Positions 10,101 to 21,009 of a stretch of 64,000 nt of DNA are shown in pieces. The DNA lies in the NCBI RefSeq assembly GCF_900638385.1, contig NZ_LR134510.1, positions 1,488,001 to 1,552,000 on the forward strand, written 5' to 3'. Each line of letters opens with the position of its first letter. Position 1 is the first letter of the stretch. This DNA comes from Actinobacillus delphinicola. GTDB lineage: Bacteria > Pseudomonadota > Gammaproteobacteria > Enterobacterales > Pasteurellaceae. The notes beneath the pieces were generated by a model that was not told the origin of the DNA, did no database searches, and saw nothing but the letters and a program-made list of their open reading frames with translations. A program made the position numbers and the translations under genes.

Positions 10101-13100
10101 CATGGCTTAGTAATTAAGCTTGCGAAAGATCTACACGGTATTAATAGCCTACAAGGTGATAATAACGGTAGCAAAATTACCTTGGGTGATAATGGTAAAG
10201 GCATTACATTGAGCAACGGTCAATCAGGCACTGGCGATCATGACGTTCAATTACATGGCGTTGCGACAGGTACTGCACCAACAGATGCAGTAAATGTAAA
10301 ACAATTAATTGATGAAATTAATGCAAATGCTACCCAACTTAAAAATGGGGACAATACCATTGTTACAGGTAATGGAACCAAAGCGGATCCTTATCGTGTC
10401 AATGTACAAACTGGAGATGTAACAGTAAATAGCACCACGGGTAAAGCTGATGGCTTGCCAACGGGTGTGACTGAAGATGAGGCGAAAAAACTACAAACTG
10501 CATTGGATAATGCAGAAAAAGCTGTAGCGAATAATCGTCAAGCATTGGCTGATGTAAAAGCTAAGTTAGATACGGCTGAAAAAGGAAAAAATCCAGAAAC
10601 TATTAAACAAGCTAAAGCAGATGTAACCAAAGCTGAACAAGAGTTATCTAATGCTCAAAACGGATTGGATACAGCCCAAAAAGCTTATCAAGACAAAGGC
10701 TTAGATAAAGTTGCAACAGTACAAAGCGTCGCTAAAGCGATTAATAATTCTGGCTTTACACTCCAAGCGAATGGTACTGGCGGTAATTTAGTGAAACCGG
10801 GTAGCACTGTAAACTTAACAGGCAATAGTACACCTGCACAAGGAACAACCCCGGCTAAAAACGGTAATATTGTAGTTAACCAAACAACGGATAAACAAGG
10901 TAATACCACTGTTCACTTTGATTTAAATCAACACCTTGATTTAAGCAAACCAGGAAAAGATGGCACTAAAGTTTATGGTTCTATTGATGGATTAAAAGAT
11001 CATTTAACAGCACCAAATACAAACCAACCATTACAGGTTCAAACTAAACCTGCTGATGTAAAAGAACATCAAGCTGCGACAGTAGGTGATGTTCTCAATG
11101 CAGGGTGGAATGTACAAAATAATGGTAATCAAAAAGGTTTTATCAAAGCTTATGATAGTGTTAATTTTGTAAATGGTGCAGGCACTATCGCCCAAGTAAC
11201 GGAACAAGAAAATGGTAAAGTAAATGTTACCTTTAATGTTGGAGTTGACGGTAAAACTACAAAAATTGTAGCGAAAGATGGTGATGGTAAAGTTGTTGTT
11301 AAAGGCAATGGTACTAACGGTACTCAAGCTGATAAATGGTATCATCCAAATGATAAGGGCGAACCATCAGGAACTGCATTAACACCAGATCAAGCTAAAA
11401 ATGTAAAACAAGAAATCGTGTCTAATAGCGTTTCTGCTTTACAAAATGGCGATCATACCCAGGTTACAGGTACAGGTAGCGAAACTGATCCGTACAAAGT
11501 AAATGTGGTAACAGGTAGTTTAAGCAATGGTAATAACGCATCACCAGCGGGACAAACTCCAGCAGGTAAAGTTGTAGTAGATACCAAAACGTTACAAACT
11601 GCGGTAGATAATGCGAAGAAAGCCTTGGAAGCAGCTAAAGCGAAAAATCCACAGGATGCTAAAGCCGTGAAAGAAGCGGAAGCAAAAGTTGCGCAAGCAG
11701 AAAAAGCATTGCAAGATGCGGATAAGCAAATTGCCACTGTTGGTAATGTAGCAAAAGCAATCAATGATTCAGGCTTTACGCTACAAACTAACGGTAAAGG
11801 TGGAGAATTAGTGAAACCGGGTAGCACTGTAAACTTAACAGGTCAAACAACACCTGCTCAAGGTACAACTGCGAAAGACGGTAACATTGTGGTTAAACAA
11901 ACAGTAGAGGATGGTCAACCAACTGTCCACTTTGATTTAAATCAACACCTTGATTTAAGCAAACCAGGGCAAGATGGTCATAAAGTTTATGGTTCTATTG
12001 ATGGATTAAATAATCACTTCACAGAACCGTCAACACAAAATATCAAGTCGGAAAGTGTACCGAGTGATATTGCACCGAAAGCGCACCAAGCAGCAACGGT
12101 GAGTGATGTATTGAATGTGGGCTGGAATTTACAAGGTAATTCTACGCCAGTGGACTTTGTGAAACCGTTTGATACCGTTAATATTATTGATGGTACAGGA
12201 ACAACTGTAGTTGCAAAAGCAAGTGATCATGGAACAGAAAGTACAATCCAGATCAATAGTTTGACTCAATATGTTGATGATCAGGGTAATCCGCTTGTAC
12301 ACCATGGTGATAAGTACTATCCAGCAGGATCGATTGTGGGCAAAGATGGAAAAGTGTATCCGCAAGGCACACCAATGACAGATGGCGAACCAAACGATTC
12401 TCATGCACCAGTTGCAACCCCTGTGACACCAGCGAAAGTTGGTATTGTTAGCCCAAATAAACAGCCGATTAAATTAGGCAATGTGGCAACAGGCACGAGC
12501 GATCAGGATGCGGTGAACGTTAAACAATTACGTGACACCATAAAAGAAAATGCAACGCATATTGCTAATGGAGATAGTACAGTTATCAGCGGTACTGGCA
12601 CACAAAACGATCCGTTCCGTGTGAATGTTACGACAGGCGATGTGACAATTGGGCAAGATGGCAAGGCACAGGTACCAACTAACCCAACATTGCAAAATGC
12701 TTTAAACAAAGCTGAAAAAACTGTTAATGATAATCGCCAATCTTTAGATATGGCAAAAACAGCATTAGAAAATGCAGAAAAAGGTAAAGATACATCAGCA
12801 ATTACAGCAGCGAAAAATAAAGTTGCCCAAGCTGAAAAAGCATTAAATCAAGCCCAACATGCATTGGATAAAGCCCAAAAAGATTATCAAGACGCAGGTT
12901 TAGGTAAAGTTGCAACAGTGGAAGGTGTAGCGAAAGCAATTAACCAATCTGGTTTTAACCTTGAAGCGGATGGAGCGAATAAGACACTTATTCATCCAGG
13001 AAATACCGTGAACTTAACGGGTAAAACAGAAAAAGCAGGTAAAGCTGAAAATGGCAATGTTATCGTAAGCCAAACAACTGATACAACAACGGGTAAAACA

Positions 13101-15104
13101 ACCGTCCACTTTAGCTTAAATAAAGATCTTAAAGACATTAACAGTGTTCAAGGATCAAATGGCGGAAGTAAGATCACCCTTGGTGATAAAGATCACGGTA
13201 TTACATTAAGTAATGGTGATAATAAACCTACCCAAGTTCATGGCGTAGCAGCGGGGACTAGCCCAACTGACGCAGTGAATAAAGGACAGTTAGACAATGC
13301 GATTAACCACCAAGCGCAAAGTATTAATGCGAATACACCGTTTGAATATAAAGATACACAAGGACATAAACTTGAAAAAGTAGGCGATCATTTCTATCAA
13401 AATGAGGGCAATGCTCCATTAGTGATCAGTAAAGACGGTAAAGTATATCCAGCAAATACACCGCTTGACGCACAAGGTAAACCGACAAATGGTGCACAAC
13501 CATTAACGGCGACTGATGCAAATAACGTGGTAATCAGTGCAAAAGGAAAAGCACCGCAAGTGGTAAATAATGTGAAATCAACCATTGCATCTCAAGTAGA
13601 GAAAGCATTGGCAGATAAACACGTTACTAAACCAAATGCGAATGCAACCGCTGCTGAAAAAGCCGCTTATAAGCAAGCAGTTGAAAAAGCGGCTGCGGAT
13701 GTAGTGAATGCATTAACGCAACAAGATACAGGCTTAAATACCGCTGCAACCGTGGGTGATTTAAAAACAGTCGCAACAGCAGGTCTAAATTTTGAAGGTA
13801 ATGACAGCAAAGTTGTACACCGCAACTTAGGTCAAACTCTTCAAGTGACAGGCGATATTGATAAAGCTCATCTTGATCATTTTGAAAGTGCGCAAAACAA
13901 TATTCGTGTTGTGAAAAATGGTGACGGCTTACAAGTACAGTTAAATCAAAACTTAACGAACATTCATAGCCTTCAAGGACCACAAAATGGCAGCAAAATT
14001 ACGCTTGGCGGTAAGAATGACGGTATTACATTAAGTAATGGCGATGACAAACCTACTCAAGTTCATGGCGTAGCAGCAGGGACAAAACCAACGGATGCCG
14101 TGAATAAGAGCCAGTTAGATCAAGCGAAAAAAGCATTAACGGACGATTTAACTAACAATGTGAACAAGCTTAATCAAACCATTGCGGATCAAACAATCCA
14201 AATTGGTGCGAATGGCGGTAAAAAACATCCAGTTAAACTTCGTGATGGCTTAGATTTCCATGGCACTAAAGGTGAAACAACAGTAAATGTTGATGGTGGC
14301 AAAATTACGGTTGGGTTAGATAAAAACTTTGTAAATAAAGTAGATAACAACACGAAAACGTTGGAAAATCTTAAACTTAATCGTGGTGAAGGCTTCCAAA
14401 TCCAAGGTGACCAAGGTACAGCGATTCAAACAAAACTTGAATCAAACTACCAAGTAAAAGTGGAAGGTAAAAACGTAAACGGTCATCGCAATATTTCAGT
14501 TACCTCTGGTAGCGATAAATTAGAAATTGCGTTGGATAAAGATGTCCAAGTTGCAAATAGTGTGACAGCGGGCGATAGCCATGGACCACATACTACTGTC
14601 AGTACTGATGGCGTACAGGTTGCAGACAAAGCGGGTAATACAGGTATTAACATCCAAGCGGGTGATAAACACAATACTATCGGCTTTAGACAAAGTAATC
14701 CAAAAGATATTCGTACTGCGACAGGTGAAATCCGAGGTTTAGCGACCCCAACCAGCTCACAATTATCGCATGCAGCGAATGTGGATTATGTCAACAAGAT
14801 GGTTAACCAAAGTTATAACAATGTGAACAAACGCATTAATAACTTACAAAACACCTTAAAAGACATGGATAAACGCCACAATGCAGGCGTTGCGGGTGCT
14901 ATTGCGCTTGGCTTCTTACAACGTCCAAATGAAGGCGGAAGAAGTATTATCTCTGCTGCAATTGGCGGACACTTAGGACAAAAAGCGTTAGCTATCGGTT
15001 ACGCACGTAATTCCGATAATAACAAAATGTCCTTCAAAGTCGGTGTTGGGTTAAATACTCAGAAAAATGTCGACTACGGTGCAAGTGTCGGATACCAATG
15101 GTAA
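4140..15104 (+). CDS. Giant trimeric autotransporter adhesin with collagen-like rod
   Basis: 3654 residues, type Vc (trimeric) autotransporter. Residues 1-34 are an extended signal peptide region ([25 protein letters not shown]), with cleavage near VFA-A at about 65. Residues about 135-660 hold YadA-head-like motifs ([24 protein letters not shown]) with two insertions; a DAVNVAQL neck follows near 680. Residues 909-1431 are uninterrupted Gly-X-Y collagen triplets, followed by [12 protein letters not shown]. From about 1435 there are four repeated modules (GDxTxVxGTGTxxDPYRVNV, an Ala/Lys/Gln coiled coil, ATVxxVxxAINxSGF, then [14 protein letters not shown] Trp-ring units as in Hia/Hsf). The last ~110 residues are coiled coil plus the four-stranded YadA anchor ending GASVGYQW. 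Cys74/94 and Cys321/326 could form disulfides, unusual in this family. Role inferred: surface adhesin; ligand unknown. Confidence 0.95.
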   Translation: MNKIFKVVFSKNLQRFVVTSELAKGHTKASTTDKTINLIRPFTFIKSLLALSIGAALMTPTSVFAADKSAADQCVPSLNIINNKLQLGQLPKGCELRKGWVDSVEKTYSLKYGNVYANNIGLQQWTNDPVHFQTVNLSNLPNSSQAVQIGIYANAGERSTAVGWGATANDQSGVAVGLQTVASDIQAVSVGSRTIASGNQSTALGNDTVAGGYSSVALGSDDVAVRFRDEFSLQRMMENFVNKAGLKTQSDQDYFEQIVKKLTVKKNGASLELGTGSGSAFEKLSQSDKEFLEKLKYAGNMSLSNFLSKYYLSVGLADPNCTGNSCKLEWTNHAIYSPTFAGGIGAVAIGPRAIADGEVATTVGTLSFALGDHSSAFGFRSFVSKKSIGGTAFGEASHVFGINGTAVGHQAESTNANASAFGNGAHAVGNSSLALGDNAAANAEVSNKSSFTAAVKAQHNAMKINSSETISPTLKDFEFKYKETGTPYLTMKTEDGKETVNVKKTAKFGDHAISIGHLVLADGDRSTVIGNSAYVGGNDSLGIGTATYVDANAANAVAVGTGSYVSQKGSVAIGNLATSNSEKGIALGASAIANSLSGVALGSASHADRVSLVSNGTQVTINEKPTVNAHQVYAPVSTKADDQFGQAIISTVKGNLGAISVGNDTATRQITHVAAGTADDDAVNVAQLKAVAAHTGGVTRYQGDMGDSDNKVLTRTSEQTLGVKTTKDWTGKDGAHYTGDNLETYTTADGIQIGMKDTPTFKTITLTNGNKGGNNSVTLTPTEKGLSFGDKQLSGVTSSATTFTPQGLTGEGVTDKNAPLLQFNNPAPSDTVQHSVATVGDLMNLGWIVSAGKTDSSSTYKDVVKNANEVHFVGSDGIIVDGQTNSDGVREIKITLDKDTLAKDDRFKGPKGDRGETGPAGPMGPQGIPGPVGPQGPAGKQGKEGPAGPRGATGPKGDQGEMGPQGKQGEPGERGPVGPIGPQGPRGEQGLQGPAGPEGKTGPQGPAGERGPVGPQGERGPKGDTGPKGEQGPIGPEGPQGKQGDIGPQGPEGKPGKQGPVGPKGAPGERGPAGERGPKGDTGPVGPKGDRGPVGPQGPAGKDGAQGPKGERGETGPQGPVGPVGPMGPKGETGATGPQGPRGETGAQGQKGDRGEIGPQGPAGKPGERGPVGPQGPAGKDGAQGPRGERGETGPQGPVGPMGAKGETGATGPQGPKGDRGEIGPEGPQGEKGDTGPRGPKGDRGEQGPAGEKGPKGDTGPRGPAGERGPAGPVGPRGEQGPAGPEGKTGPQGPAGERGPVGPRGETGPQGPIGPKGEQGPAGKDGAQGPRGERGETGLQGPVGPMGPKGETGATGPQGPKGDRGEQGPAGEKGPKGDTGPRGPAGERGPAGPVGPRGEQGPAGPKGETGPRGPQGPAGKDGKNGKDGKDGSGSVKLGDSTTVSGTGTIADPYRINVTSGDIKVYDGKDANKPQGKLYVGNLPAGSTPEKQKELTNALNQAKKAVQTQENELKTAQEALKAKPDDSAAKTKVQESEKALTTAQDNLTKAQENYQNAGFGKVATVQNVVDAINQSGFNLEAEGAHTALINPGHTVNLTGKPTTKVGSTDKSDAGNIVITQSTENGKTTVHFDLNKNLDLSKTVNGKTEQGSIGGLADHLPTPANTTKSENAPTVDETKGHQAATINDVLNAGWNLQNNTTPIDFVKPYDTVNFANGNGTQITVTADSAHKVNTVKVDINVDGKTLTTEPMYKDPTTHQDVKVVKGDGNNGTSKDKWYQANAEGKPEAGKEVQAKDVKQVLTTNGTFGLRDSTGNTATAGLNQTVEVIGKDGVDAKVITVNKQGNTPEYKALQVSLKGNVDVAGDGNNGSSITLHGAKNTAGTTTTTAPQAKITVANGTNGVDGVSGDDTRTAGNGHNGMTRIEYQNGTGPKHEVATLDDGLIFKGDDGKAVTRKLNQTLTIKGDAKSADLATFTTGNIGVVKDPATDAHGLVIKLAKDLHGINSLQGDNNGSKITLGDNGKGITLSNGQSGTGDHDVQLHGVATGTAPTDAVNVKQLIDEINANATQLKNGDNTIVTGNGTKADPYRVNVQTGDVTVNSTTGKADGLPTGVTEDEAKKLQTALDNAEKAVANNRQALADVKAKLDTAEKGKNPETIKQAKADVTKAEQELSNAQNGLDTAQKAYQDKGLDKVATVQSVAKAINNSGFTLQANGTGGNLVKPGSTVNLTGNSTPAQGTTPAKNGNIVVNQTTDKQGNTTVHFDLNQHLDLSKPGKDGTKVYGSIDGLKDHLTAPNTNQPLQVQTKPADVKEHQAATVGDVLNAGWNVQNNGNQKGFIKAYDSVNFVNGAGTIAQVTEQENGKVNVTFNVGVDGKTTKIVAKDGDGKVVVKGNGTNGTQADKWYHPNDKGEPSGTALTPDQAKNVKQEIVSNSVSALQNGDHTQVTGTGSETDPYKVNVVTGSLSNGNNASPAGQTPAGKVVVDTKTLQTAVDNAKKALEAAKAKNPQDAKAVKEAEAKVAQAEKALQDADKQIATVGNVAKAINDSGFTLQTNGKGGELVKPGSTVNLTGQTTPAQGTTAKDGNIVVKQTVEDGQPTVHFDLNQHLDLSKPGQDGHKVYGSIDGLNNHFTEPSTQNIKSESVPSDIAPKAHQAATVSDVLNVGWNLQGNSTPVDFVKPFDTVNIIDGTGTTVVAKASDHGTESTIQINSLTQYVDDQGNPLVHHGDKYYPAGSIVGKDGKVYPQGTPMTDGEPNDSHAPVATPVTPAKVGIVSPNKQPIKLGNVATGTSDQDAVNVKQLRDTIKENATHIANGDSTVISGTGTQNDPFRVNVTTGDVTIGQDGKAQVPTNPTLQNALNKAEKTVNDNRQSLDMAKTALENAEKGKDTSAITAAKNKVAQAEKALNQAQHALDKAQKDYQDAGLGKVATVEGVAKAINQSGFNLEADGANKTLIHPGNTVNLTGKTEKAGKAENGNVIVSQTTDTTTGKTTVHFSLNKDLKDINSVQGSNGGSKITLGDKDHGITLSNGDNKPTQVHGVAAGTSPTDAVNKGQLDNAINHQAQSINANTPFEYKDTQGHKLEKVGDHFYQNEGNAPLVISKDGKVYPANTPLDAQGKPTNGAQPLTATDANNVVISAKGKAPQVVNNVKSTIASQVEKALADKHVTKPNANATAAEKAAYKQAVEKAAADVVNALTQQDTGLNTAATVGDLKTVATAGLNFEGNDSKVVHRNLGQTLQVTGDIDKAHLDHFESAQNNIRVVKNGDGLQVQLNQNLTNIHSLQGPQNGSKITLGGKNDGITLSNGDDKPTQVHGVAAGTKPTDAVNKSQLDQAKKALTDDLTNNVNKLNQTIADQTIQIGANGGKKHPVKLRDGLDFHGTKGETTVNVDGGKITVGLDKNFVNKVDNNTKTLENLKLNRGEGFQIQGDQGTAIQTKLESNYQVKVEGKNVNGHRNISVTSGSDKLEIALDKDVQVANSVTAGDSHGPHTTVSTDGVQVADKAGNTGINIQAGDKHNTIGFRQSNPKDIRTATGEIRGLATPTSSQLSHAANVDYVNKMVNQSYNNVNKRINNLQNTLKDMDKRHNAGVAGAIALGFLQRPNEGGRSIISAAIGGHLGQKALAIGYARNSDNNKMSFKVGVGLNTQKNVDYGASVGYQW
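6864..8432 (+). repeat. Collagen-coding Gly-X-Y tract within adhesin
   Basis: 174 triplets, unbroken in register, mostly GGT CCA-type codons. X-Y pairs are rich in PA, PV, PQ, ER, ET, PK and DR. KGD, KGE and KGP combinations are frequent; Lys-Gly-Asp/Glu salt bridges are known to stabilise bacterial collagens that lack hydroxyproline. Near-identical DNA blocks recur inside it (7861-7980 versus 8221-8340, offset 360; 7681 onward versus 8113 onward, offset 432), so length changes by recombination are likely. Confidence 0.9.
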
Positions 15105-15121
15105 TTTATTAATTTGCTTAC

Positions 15122-15150
15122 AAAATGCGATCTTCGGATCGCATTTTTTT
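15122..15150 (+). terminator. Terminator of adhesin gene
   Basis: Stem aatgcgatc / gatcgcatt with a ttcg tetraloop followed by seven or more T: a textbook intrinsic terminator 18 bases after the stop codon. Confidence 0.9.
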
Positions 15151-15159
15151 ATCTTAAAT

Positions 15160-15187
15160 ACGCCCAATTTTTCAGAAAAATTTATGA
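15160..15187 (+). repeat. Half copy of palindromic element (left arm)
   Basis: acgcccaatttttcag followed by aaaaatttatgat, matching the left arm and AT tracts of the full elements but lacking a right arm. Confidence 0.55.
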
Positions 15188-15324
15188 TATTTATTAGTTT
15201 ATTTTATGATTTTGGTACCAATACAATTTAGGCTTATCTACAAGAATATCAATAACATAAAATACACAATGAAAGTATAAGCTACCAAGATGAGCTAAAA
15301 AATTTATCATTTAACAAAAAACAA

Positions 15325-15368
15325 CACGCCCCGATTTTCGCAAAAATTTTCACGAAAATCGGGGCGTG
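15325..15368. repeat. Perfect palindromic element, 16-bp arms
   Basis: cacgccccgattttcg, a 12-base AT-rich loop, then the exact reverse complement cgaaaatcggggcgtg followed by tttt. This is the best copy in the window and defines the family. Confidence 0.9.
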
Positions 15369-15512
15369 TTTTCCATTTTAAACAAAATATCCATATTAAA
15401 TAAAAGCAATATATAACATTGTTTTCGATCAAATTAATAACTTATTTTCCTTACTATTAATTTTTTATGGGTATAGAATGCGCAGAATTTTTTATTAACT
15501 AGAGAAAATAAT

Positions 15513-16871
15513 ATGCGCACATTTATTAAGAAAACGCTTCTCGCCAGTATGCTGCTCGGCATATTTGCCAATCCACTTTATGCAGCAGAAGCACTTGATA
15601 TCCAAACGGTCATCGCACGAGCCAATCAAGGTGATGTAAAGGCACAAGATGGCTTAGGGATTGCTTACGTGAATGGTTATGGCGTAAAACGTGATTACGC
15701 AAAGGCAGTGGAATATTTTCAAAAAGCCGCTGCACAAGGTAATGCAGATGCGCAAGATCGCTTAGGGATTGCCTATGCGAATGGTCTAGGCGTAAAACGT
15801 GACTACGCAAAAGCTATAGAATATTTACAAAAAGCTGCCGCACAAGGTAATGCAGATGCACAAGCTCGCTTAGGGGTTGCTTATGCAGATGGTTATGGCG
15901 TAAAACGAGATTATGCAAAATCCATAGAATATTTTAAAAAATCTGCTACCAACGGTAATGCAGATGCACAGTATATTTTAGGAATGGTTTATGAAAGTGG
16001 TCAAGGCGTAAAGCAAAATTATACTAAAGCCGTAGAGTACTACCAAAAATCCGCAGCACAAGACAATGTAGATGCACAATTAAAACTAGGTACTGCTTAT
16101 GCAAGAGGTCAAGGTATAAAACGAGATTATACGAAAGCAGTAGAATATTTTAGAAAAGCAGCAGAACAAGGGAATGCAGTAGCACAATATCGTTTAGGTG
16201 CAATGTATCAAAGTGGTTTGGGTGTAAAAAAAGATTATGCAAGGGCAGTAATATTTTATCAAAAAGCCGCTGCCCAAGGTAATGTAGATGCACAAGGTGC
16301 TTTAGGATCGGCTTATTCAAATGGGCGAGGTGTAAAGCGAGATTATGCACAAGCAGTAAAGTATTGGAAAAAAGCGGCTGCCCAGGGTGATGTAATCGCA
16401 CAAGGTAATTTAGGAACTGCGTATTACAATGGTGATGGTGTAAAACAAGACTATACTAAAGCAGCAGAGTATTTTAAAAAAGCAGCGGAACAAGGCGATG
16501 AAACTGCACAAGATAATTTAGCGAATGCCTATTATTGTGGACGAGGTGTAAAACAAGATTATGTAAAAGCAGTGAAATATTATCAAAAAGCTGCAGTTCA
16601 AGGTAATGTAAATGCCCAATTAAACTTGGGTATTGCTTATGCGAGAGGTCAAGGTGTAAGGCAAAATTATGCGCAAGCAGTAAAATATTTGCGAAAAGCG
16701 GCTGATCGAGGTGATGCAAATGCACAACGTAGTCTAGGGGTTATGTATGCAAATGGATTGGGCGTAAAACAAGATCTTGCGAAAGCAGTACAATATTTTA
16801 GAAAAGCGGCTGCCCAAGGCAATAAATATGCGATTAAGGCTTTAAAGGAAATTGATCAAGCTAGCCTGTAA
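15513..16871 (+). CDS. Exported Sel1-repeat protein 4 (eleven repeats)
   Basis: 452 residues; signal peptide MRTFIKKTLLASMLLGIFANPLYA, then eleven Sel1-like repeats in strict 36-residue register plus a partial terminal one (AQDRLGIAYANGLGVKRDYAKAI type). The repeats are so similar that the DNA forms a 108-bp tandem array, most homogeneous in the first three units. It lies directly downstream of the giant adhesin and on the same strand, but the strong terminator and 400-base gap argue for its own promoter. Function unknown; a periplasmic or secreted binding scaffold is inferred. One unit (NAYYCGRGV) carries a lone cysteine. Confidence 0.88.
   Translation: MRTFIKKTLLASMLLGIFANPLYAAEALDIQTVIARANQGDVKAQDGLGIAYVNGYGVKRDYAKAVEYFQKAAAQGNADAQDRLGIAYANGLGVKRDYAKAIEYLQKAAAQGNADAQARLGVAYADGYGVKRDYAKSIEYFKKSATNGNADAQYILGMVYESGQGVKQNYTKAVEYYQKSAAQDNVDAQLKLGTAYARGQGIKRDYTKAVEYFRKAAEQGNAVAQYRLGAMYQSGLGVKKDYARAVIFYQKAAAQGNVDAQGALGSAYSNGRGVKRDYAQAVKYWKKAAAQGDVIAQGNLGTAYYNGDGVKQDYTKAAEYFKKAAEQGDETAQDNLANAYYCGRGVKQDYVKAVKYYQKAAVQGNVNAQLNLGIAYARGQGVRQNYAQAVKYLRKAADRGDANAQRSLGVMYANGLGVKQDLAKAVQYFRKAAAQGNKYAIKALKEIDQASL
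15630..16850 (+). repeat. 108-bp tandem repeat array inside Sel1 gene
   Basis: Eleven 36-codon units back to back with high nucleotide identity, for example the stretch around ggcgtaaaacgtgattacgc at about 15680 and its counterparts about 108 and 216 bases later. Candidate for copy-number change by slippage or recombination. Confidence 0.75.
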
Positions 16872-16892
16872 AGTACATAATTTATAAACATT

Positions 16893-16934
16893 ACGCCCCG
16901 ATTTTCGCAAAAATTTTCACGAAAATCGGGGCGT
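16893..16934. repeat. Palindromic element acting as shared terminator
   Basis: acgccccgattttcg and cgaaaatcggggcgt arms, almost identical to the 15325 copy. It sits between the convergent ends of the fourth Sel1 gene and purA, so it can terminate both. Confidence 0.85.
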
Positions 16935-16955
16935 GGTTTTATTTGGCGAGGTTGA

Positions 16956-18278
<1,323 letters not shown>

Positions 18279-18528
18279 TCAAAAGCAATGTTATTGCTAA
18301 ATAACAAAAACTCAGTACTTTACCCGTTTATCCTTCCTGACTCAATGAAAAAATCACATAAAACGCGAAAAAACTTTAAGCGTTATACAGAAATATAACT
18401 AATTAATAAATCAAAGGTAATCAATAATTAGTATAAACTTTATAAATATAGAAAAATAGCGGGAGATATTTTGATTTAGTCGTAGGCTTCTTTAAAATGT
18501 AAGTCAGAATATTGAGTTTGGAGTGAAT

Positions 18529-19641
18529 ATGAAATTAGATTATCAACTCGCCCGAGAAATAACGGCAAGGGCAATGAAAATAGTCCCATATTCAGTTAAT
18601 GTTATGAATGAATGTGGAGAAATTATTGCTTCTGGCGATACTTCACGGATTGGTGAAAAACATATTGGTGCCGTGGTTGCATTGAGGAAATCTAGAATTG
18701 TAGAGATTGATGAGCAACTTGTTAAAGATTGGAATAACGAGGTAAGAATTGGTGTCAATTTACCGATTGCTTTTCAAGAAAAAAATATTGGTGTTATTGG
18801 CATATCAGGCGAATTAGATAAAGTAAAACCTTATGCTGAGCTTGTTAAAATGGCCGCAGAGTTAATGGTAGAGCAAAGGTTTGCTATCGAAAGGCTTCAG
18901 TGGCAAAAACGTTATTTTGAAGACTTTCTAGTTCAGTTAATTGATGAAAGATTATCAGAAAACGAGTTAATTAAACAAGCGAGGTTCTTTAAATTTAATT
19001 TAGACAAGACGTTACAAGTAATGATTATCTCACTTAAAGAACCTAGTGTTGATAATACGCAATATTGGCTAAGTTATCTAGAGGATTATCATAATCAATG
19101 TAACTTAATTGTAGATAAACAAAAAAATCTTATCGCTCTTTGGCAAGTTGATATTCCTCATGATTTTTCCCAACACTTGCCTGAGCATTTAAAGAAAATA
19201 GGGGCTAAAATTGCAGTAGGGCTAAAAGTGGAAAATGGTTTTTGTGCGAGTGTCGCTTATAAATCAGCACTTAATGCCTTGAGCTTTGGTAAAATGCATC
19301 ATCCCAAACAGCAGACTTATTTTTTTGATAAAAATAAAATTCCAGTACTTTTATACAATATCCCATCAAATTGGTATCTATCGGAATTATTTAAACCACT
19401 GCGGATCTTATATTCACAAGATAAAGGAGCGGTCTTACAAAAAACGCTTAAGCAGTATTTTTCTCCAAATTGTGATTTACTTCACACATCTAAAAAATTG
19501 TTTATTCATATAAATACACTACGTTATCGATTGCATAAGATTGAGCAGATAACAGGCTTATCTTTCAATAAGATAGATGAAAAATGTGTTTTATATTTAA
19601 GCACTATTTTTGAGCAGAATATTGTAGAAAACAACAAATAA
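18529..19641 (+). CDS. cdaR: CdaR/SdaR-type sugar-diacid/glycerate regulator
   Basis: 370 residues. The N-terminal half is a putative sugar-diacid recognition domain (residues about 3-130, LDYQLAREITARAMKIVPYS and GVIGISGELDKVKPYAELVK). The C-terminal part holds a PucR-type helix-turn-helix (KKLFIHINTLRYRLHKIEQ, about residues 320-340). In E. coli the family activates glycerate/glucarate genes. Start chosen at the ATG at 18529 because GGAG lies 5 bases upstream; the GTG at 18523 overlaps that site. It precedes a GntP-type permease and a glycerate kinase on the same strand, about 100 bp apart, so it likely controls them. Confidence 0.88.
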   Translation: MKLDYQLAREITARAMKIVPYSVNVMNECGEIIASGDTSRIGEKHIGAVVALRKSRIVEIDEQLVKDWNNEVRIGVNLPIAFQEKNIGVIGISGELDKVKPYAELVKMAAELMVEQRFAIERLQWQKRYFEDFLVQLIDERLSENELIKQARFFKFNLDKTLQVMIISLKEPSVDNTQYWLSYLEDYHNQCNLIVDKQKNLIALWQVDIPHDFSQHLPEHLKKIGAKIAVGLKVENGFCASVAYKSALNALSFGKMHHPKQQTYFFDKNKIPVLLYNIPSNWYLSELFKPLRILYSQDKGAVLQKTLKQYFSPNCDLLHTSKKLFIHINTLRYRLHKIEQITGLSFNKIDEKCVLYLSTIFEQNIVENNK

Positions 19642-19739
19642 ATACCCAACCGTGGACACGATTTTTAGCCTTTTCAATAATGTTATTCCACCGAGATTAT
19701 GAATAATAAGATTGAAATTTTATTAATTTGGAGGTGAAT

Positions 19740-20999
19740 ATGGTAACAGTATCCGCTTTTGGGGCGATCGTTGCATTAGCGATTGCAATTACTCTTATTT
19801 TGAAAAAGGTTTCACCTGTTTATGGAATGCTGATTGGGGCAACCATAGGCGGTCTACTCGGTGGGGTAGATCTTTCCCATACTGTTTCTTTAATGATCGG
19901 TGGTGCCCAGGGCATTACTACGGCAGTACTTCGTATCCTTGCGGCAGGTATTCTTGCAGGGGTATTAATTGAATCAGGTGCAGCACATAGTATTGCAGAG
20001 CAAATTGTTCATAAATTAGGTGAAGAAAAAGCATTGTTAGCACTGGCTGTTTCTACAATGATGTTGACTACGGCAGGTGTTTTTGTCGATGTATCTGTCA
20101 TTACTGTTTCACCGATTGCCTTAGCATTAGGGCGACGTGTTGGGCTATCTAAAGCAGCAATTTTATTAGCAATGGTAGGTGGTGGCAAAGCAGGTAATAT
20201 TATGTCACCAAATCCAAATGGTATTGCGGCAGCAGAAGCCTTCCACGTTCCTCTAACATCAGTTATGTTGGCTGGGGTGATTCCTGCTATGTTCGGTTTA
20301 GTACTTACTTACTTTTTAGCTAAACGCCTTATTAAACGTGGTAGCTTTGTTGATAAATCAGAAGTATTAACACCAGATGATATGGCGCTACCACATTTTT
20401 TACCTGCAATATCAGCGCCACTTATTGCGATTTTCCTGTTAATGTTAAGACCGATTTGTGGCATTAAAATTGATCCTTTAATTGCATTACCATTAGGAGG
20501 ATTAATTGGTGTTGTATGTATGGGTAAGTGGCGTAGTTTAAATCAATATGCTCTGAGCGGATTGGGAAAAATGACACCTGTAGCCATTATGTTGTTAGGT
20601 ACTGGTGCATTAGCGGGGATTATTGCAAATTCAGGATTAAAAGATGTTTTAATCAATGGACTTTCTGCTTTGGGATTACCGTCTTACATTTTAGCACCTA
20701 TCTCAGGCGCCTTAATGTCTATGGCAACAGCATCAACTACTGCTGGGACAGCGGTAGCTGCCAACGTGTTCGGTGATACTTTAGTTCAATTAGGCGTTAC
20801 AGGACTAGCAAGTGCTGCGATGATCCAAGCAGGGGCAACTGTTTTTGATCATATGCCACATGGTTCATTTTTCCATGCAACTGGCGGTAGCGTGAATATG
20901 GATATCAAAGAACGTTTAAAACTTATTCTTTACGAAAGCGCGATTGGTTTAATGTTGGCATTCGTTTCTACATTAATTTTTGGGGTATTTAAATTTTAA
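19740..20999 (+). CDS. GntP-family permease, probably glycerate/gluconate
   Basis: 419 residues, strongly hydrophobic with about 12 membrane segments; typical GntP-family features are ILAAGILAGVLIESGAA, GGGKAGNIMSPNPNG and the C-terminal DHMPHGSFFHATGG. These are proton-coupled uptake systems for gluconate and related acids. A strong GGAGGTG ribosome site lies 4 bases before the ATG at 19740. The stop codon is followed at once by the ribosome site of the glycerate kinase gene, so the two are cotranscribed. Substrate inferred as D-glycerate from the kinase and regulator; gluconate cannot be excluded. Confidence 0.88.
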   Translation: MVTVSAFGAIVALAIAITLILKKVSPVYGMLIGATIGGLLGGVDLSHTVSLMIGGAQGITTAVLRILAAGILAGVLIESGAAHSIAEQIVHKLGEEKALLALAVSTMMLTTAGVFVDVSVITVSPIALALGRRVGLSKAAILLAMVGGGKAGNIMSPNPNGIAAAEAFHVPLTSVMLAGVIPAMFGLVLTYFLAKRLIKRGSFVDKSEVLTPDDMALPHFLPAISAPLIAIFLLMLRPICGIKIDPLIALPLGGLIGVVCMGKWRSLNQYALSGLGKMTPVAIMLLGTGALAGIIANSGLKDVLINGLSALGLPSYILAPISGALMSMATASTTAGTAVAANVFGDTLVQLGVTGLASAAMIQAGATVFDHMPHGSFFHATGGSVNMDIKERLKLILYESAIGLMLAFVSTLIFGVFKF

Positions 21000-21009
21000 G
21001 GAGAAAATA

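Larger units (their letters stand above)
15105..15512. other. Gene-free region between adhesin and fourth Sel1 gene
   Basis: 408 bases without a credible ORF. It holds the adhesin terminator (15122-15150), a half copy of the palindromic element (15160-15187), a perfect full copy (15325-15368), then AT-rich sequence that should carry the promoter of the downstream Sel1 gene (a TATAGAAT-like stretch near 15472). Confidence 0.6.

Noticed and set aside
15610-16725. Minus-strand open frames and apparent direct repeats in the fourth Sel1 gene resembling an array such as CRISPR
   Set aside because: The 108-bp period equals the 36-codon Sel1 unit; there are no unique spacers between short repeats and no cas genes.
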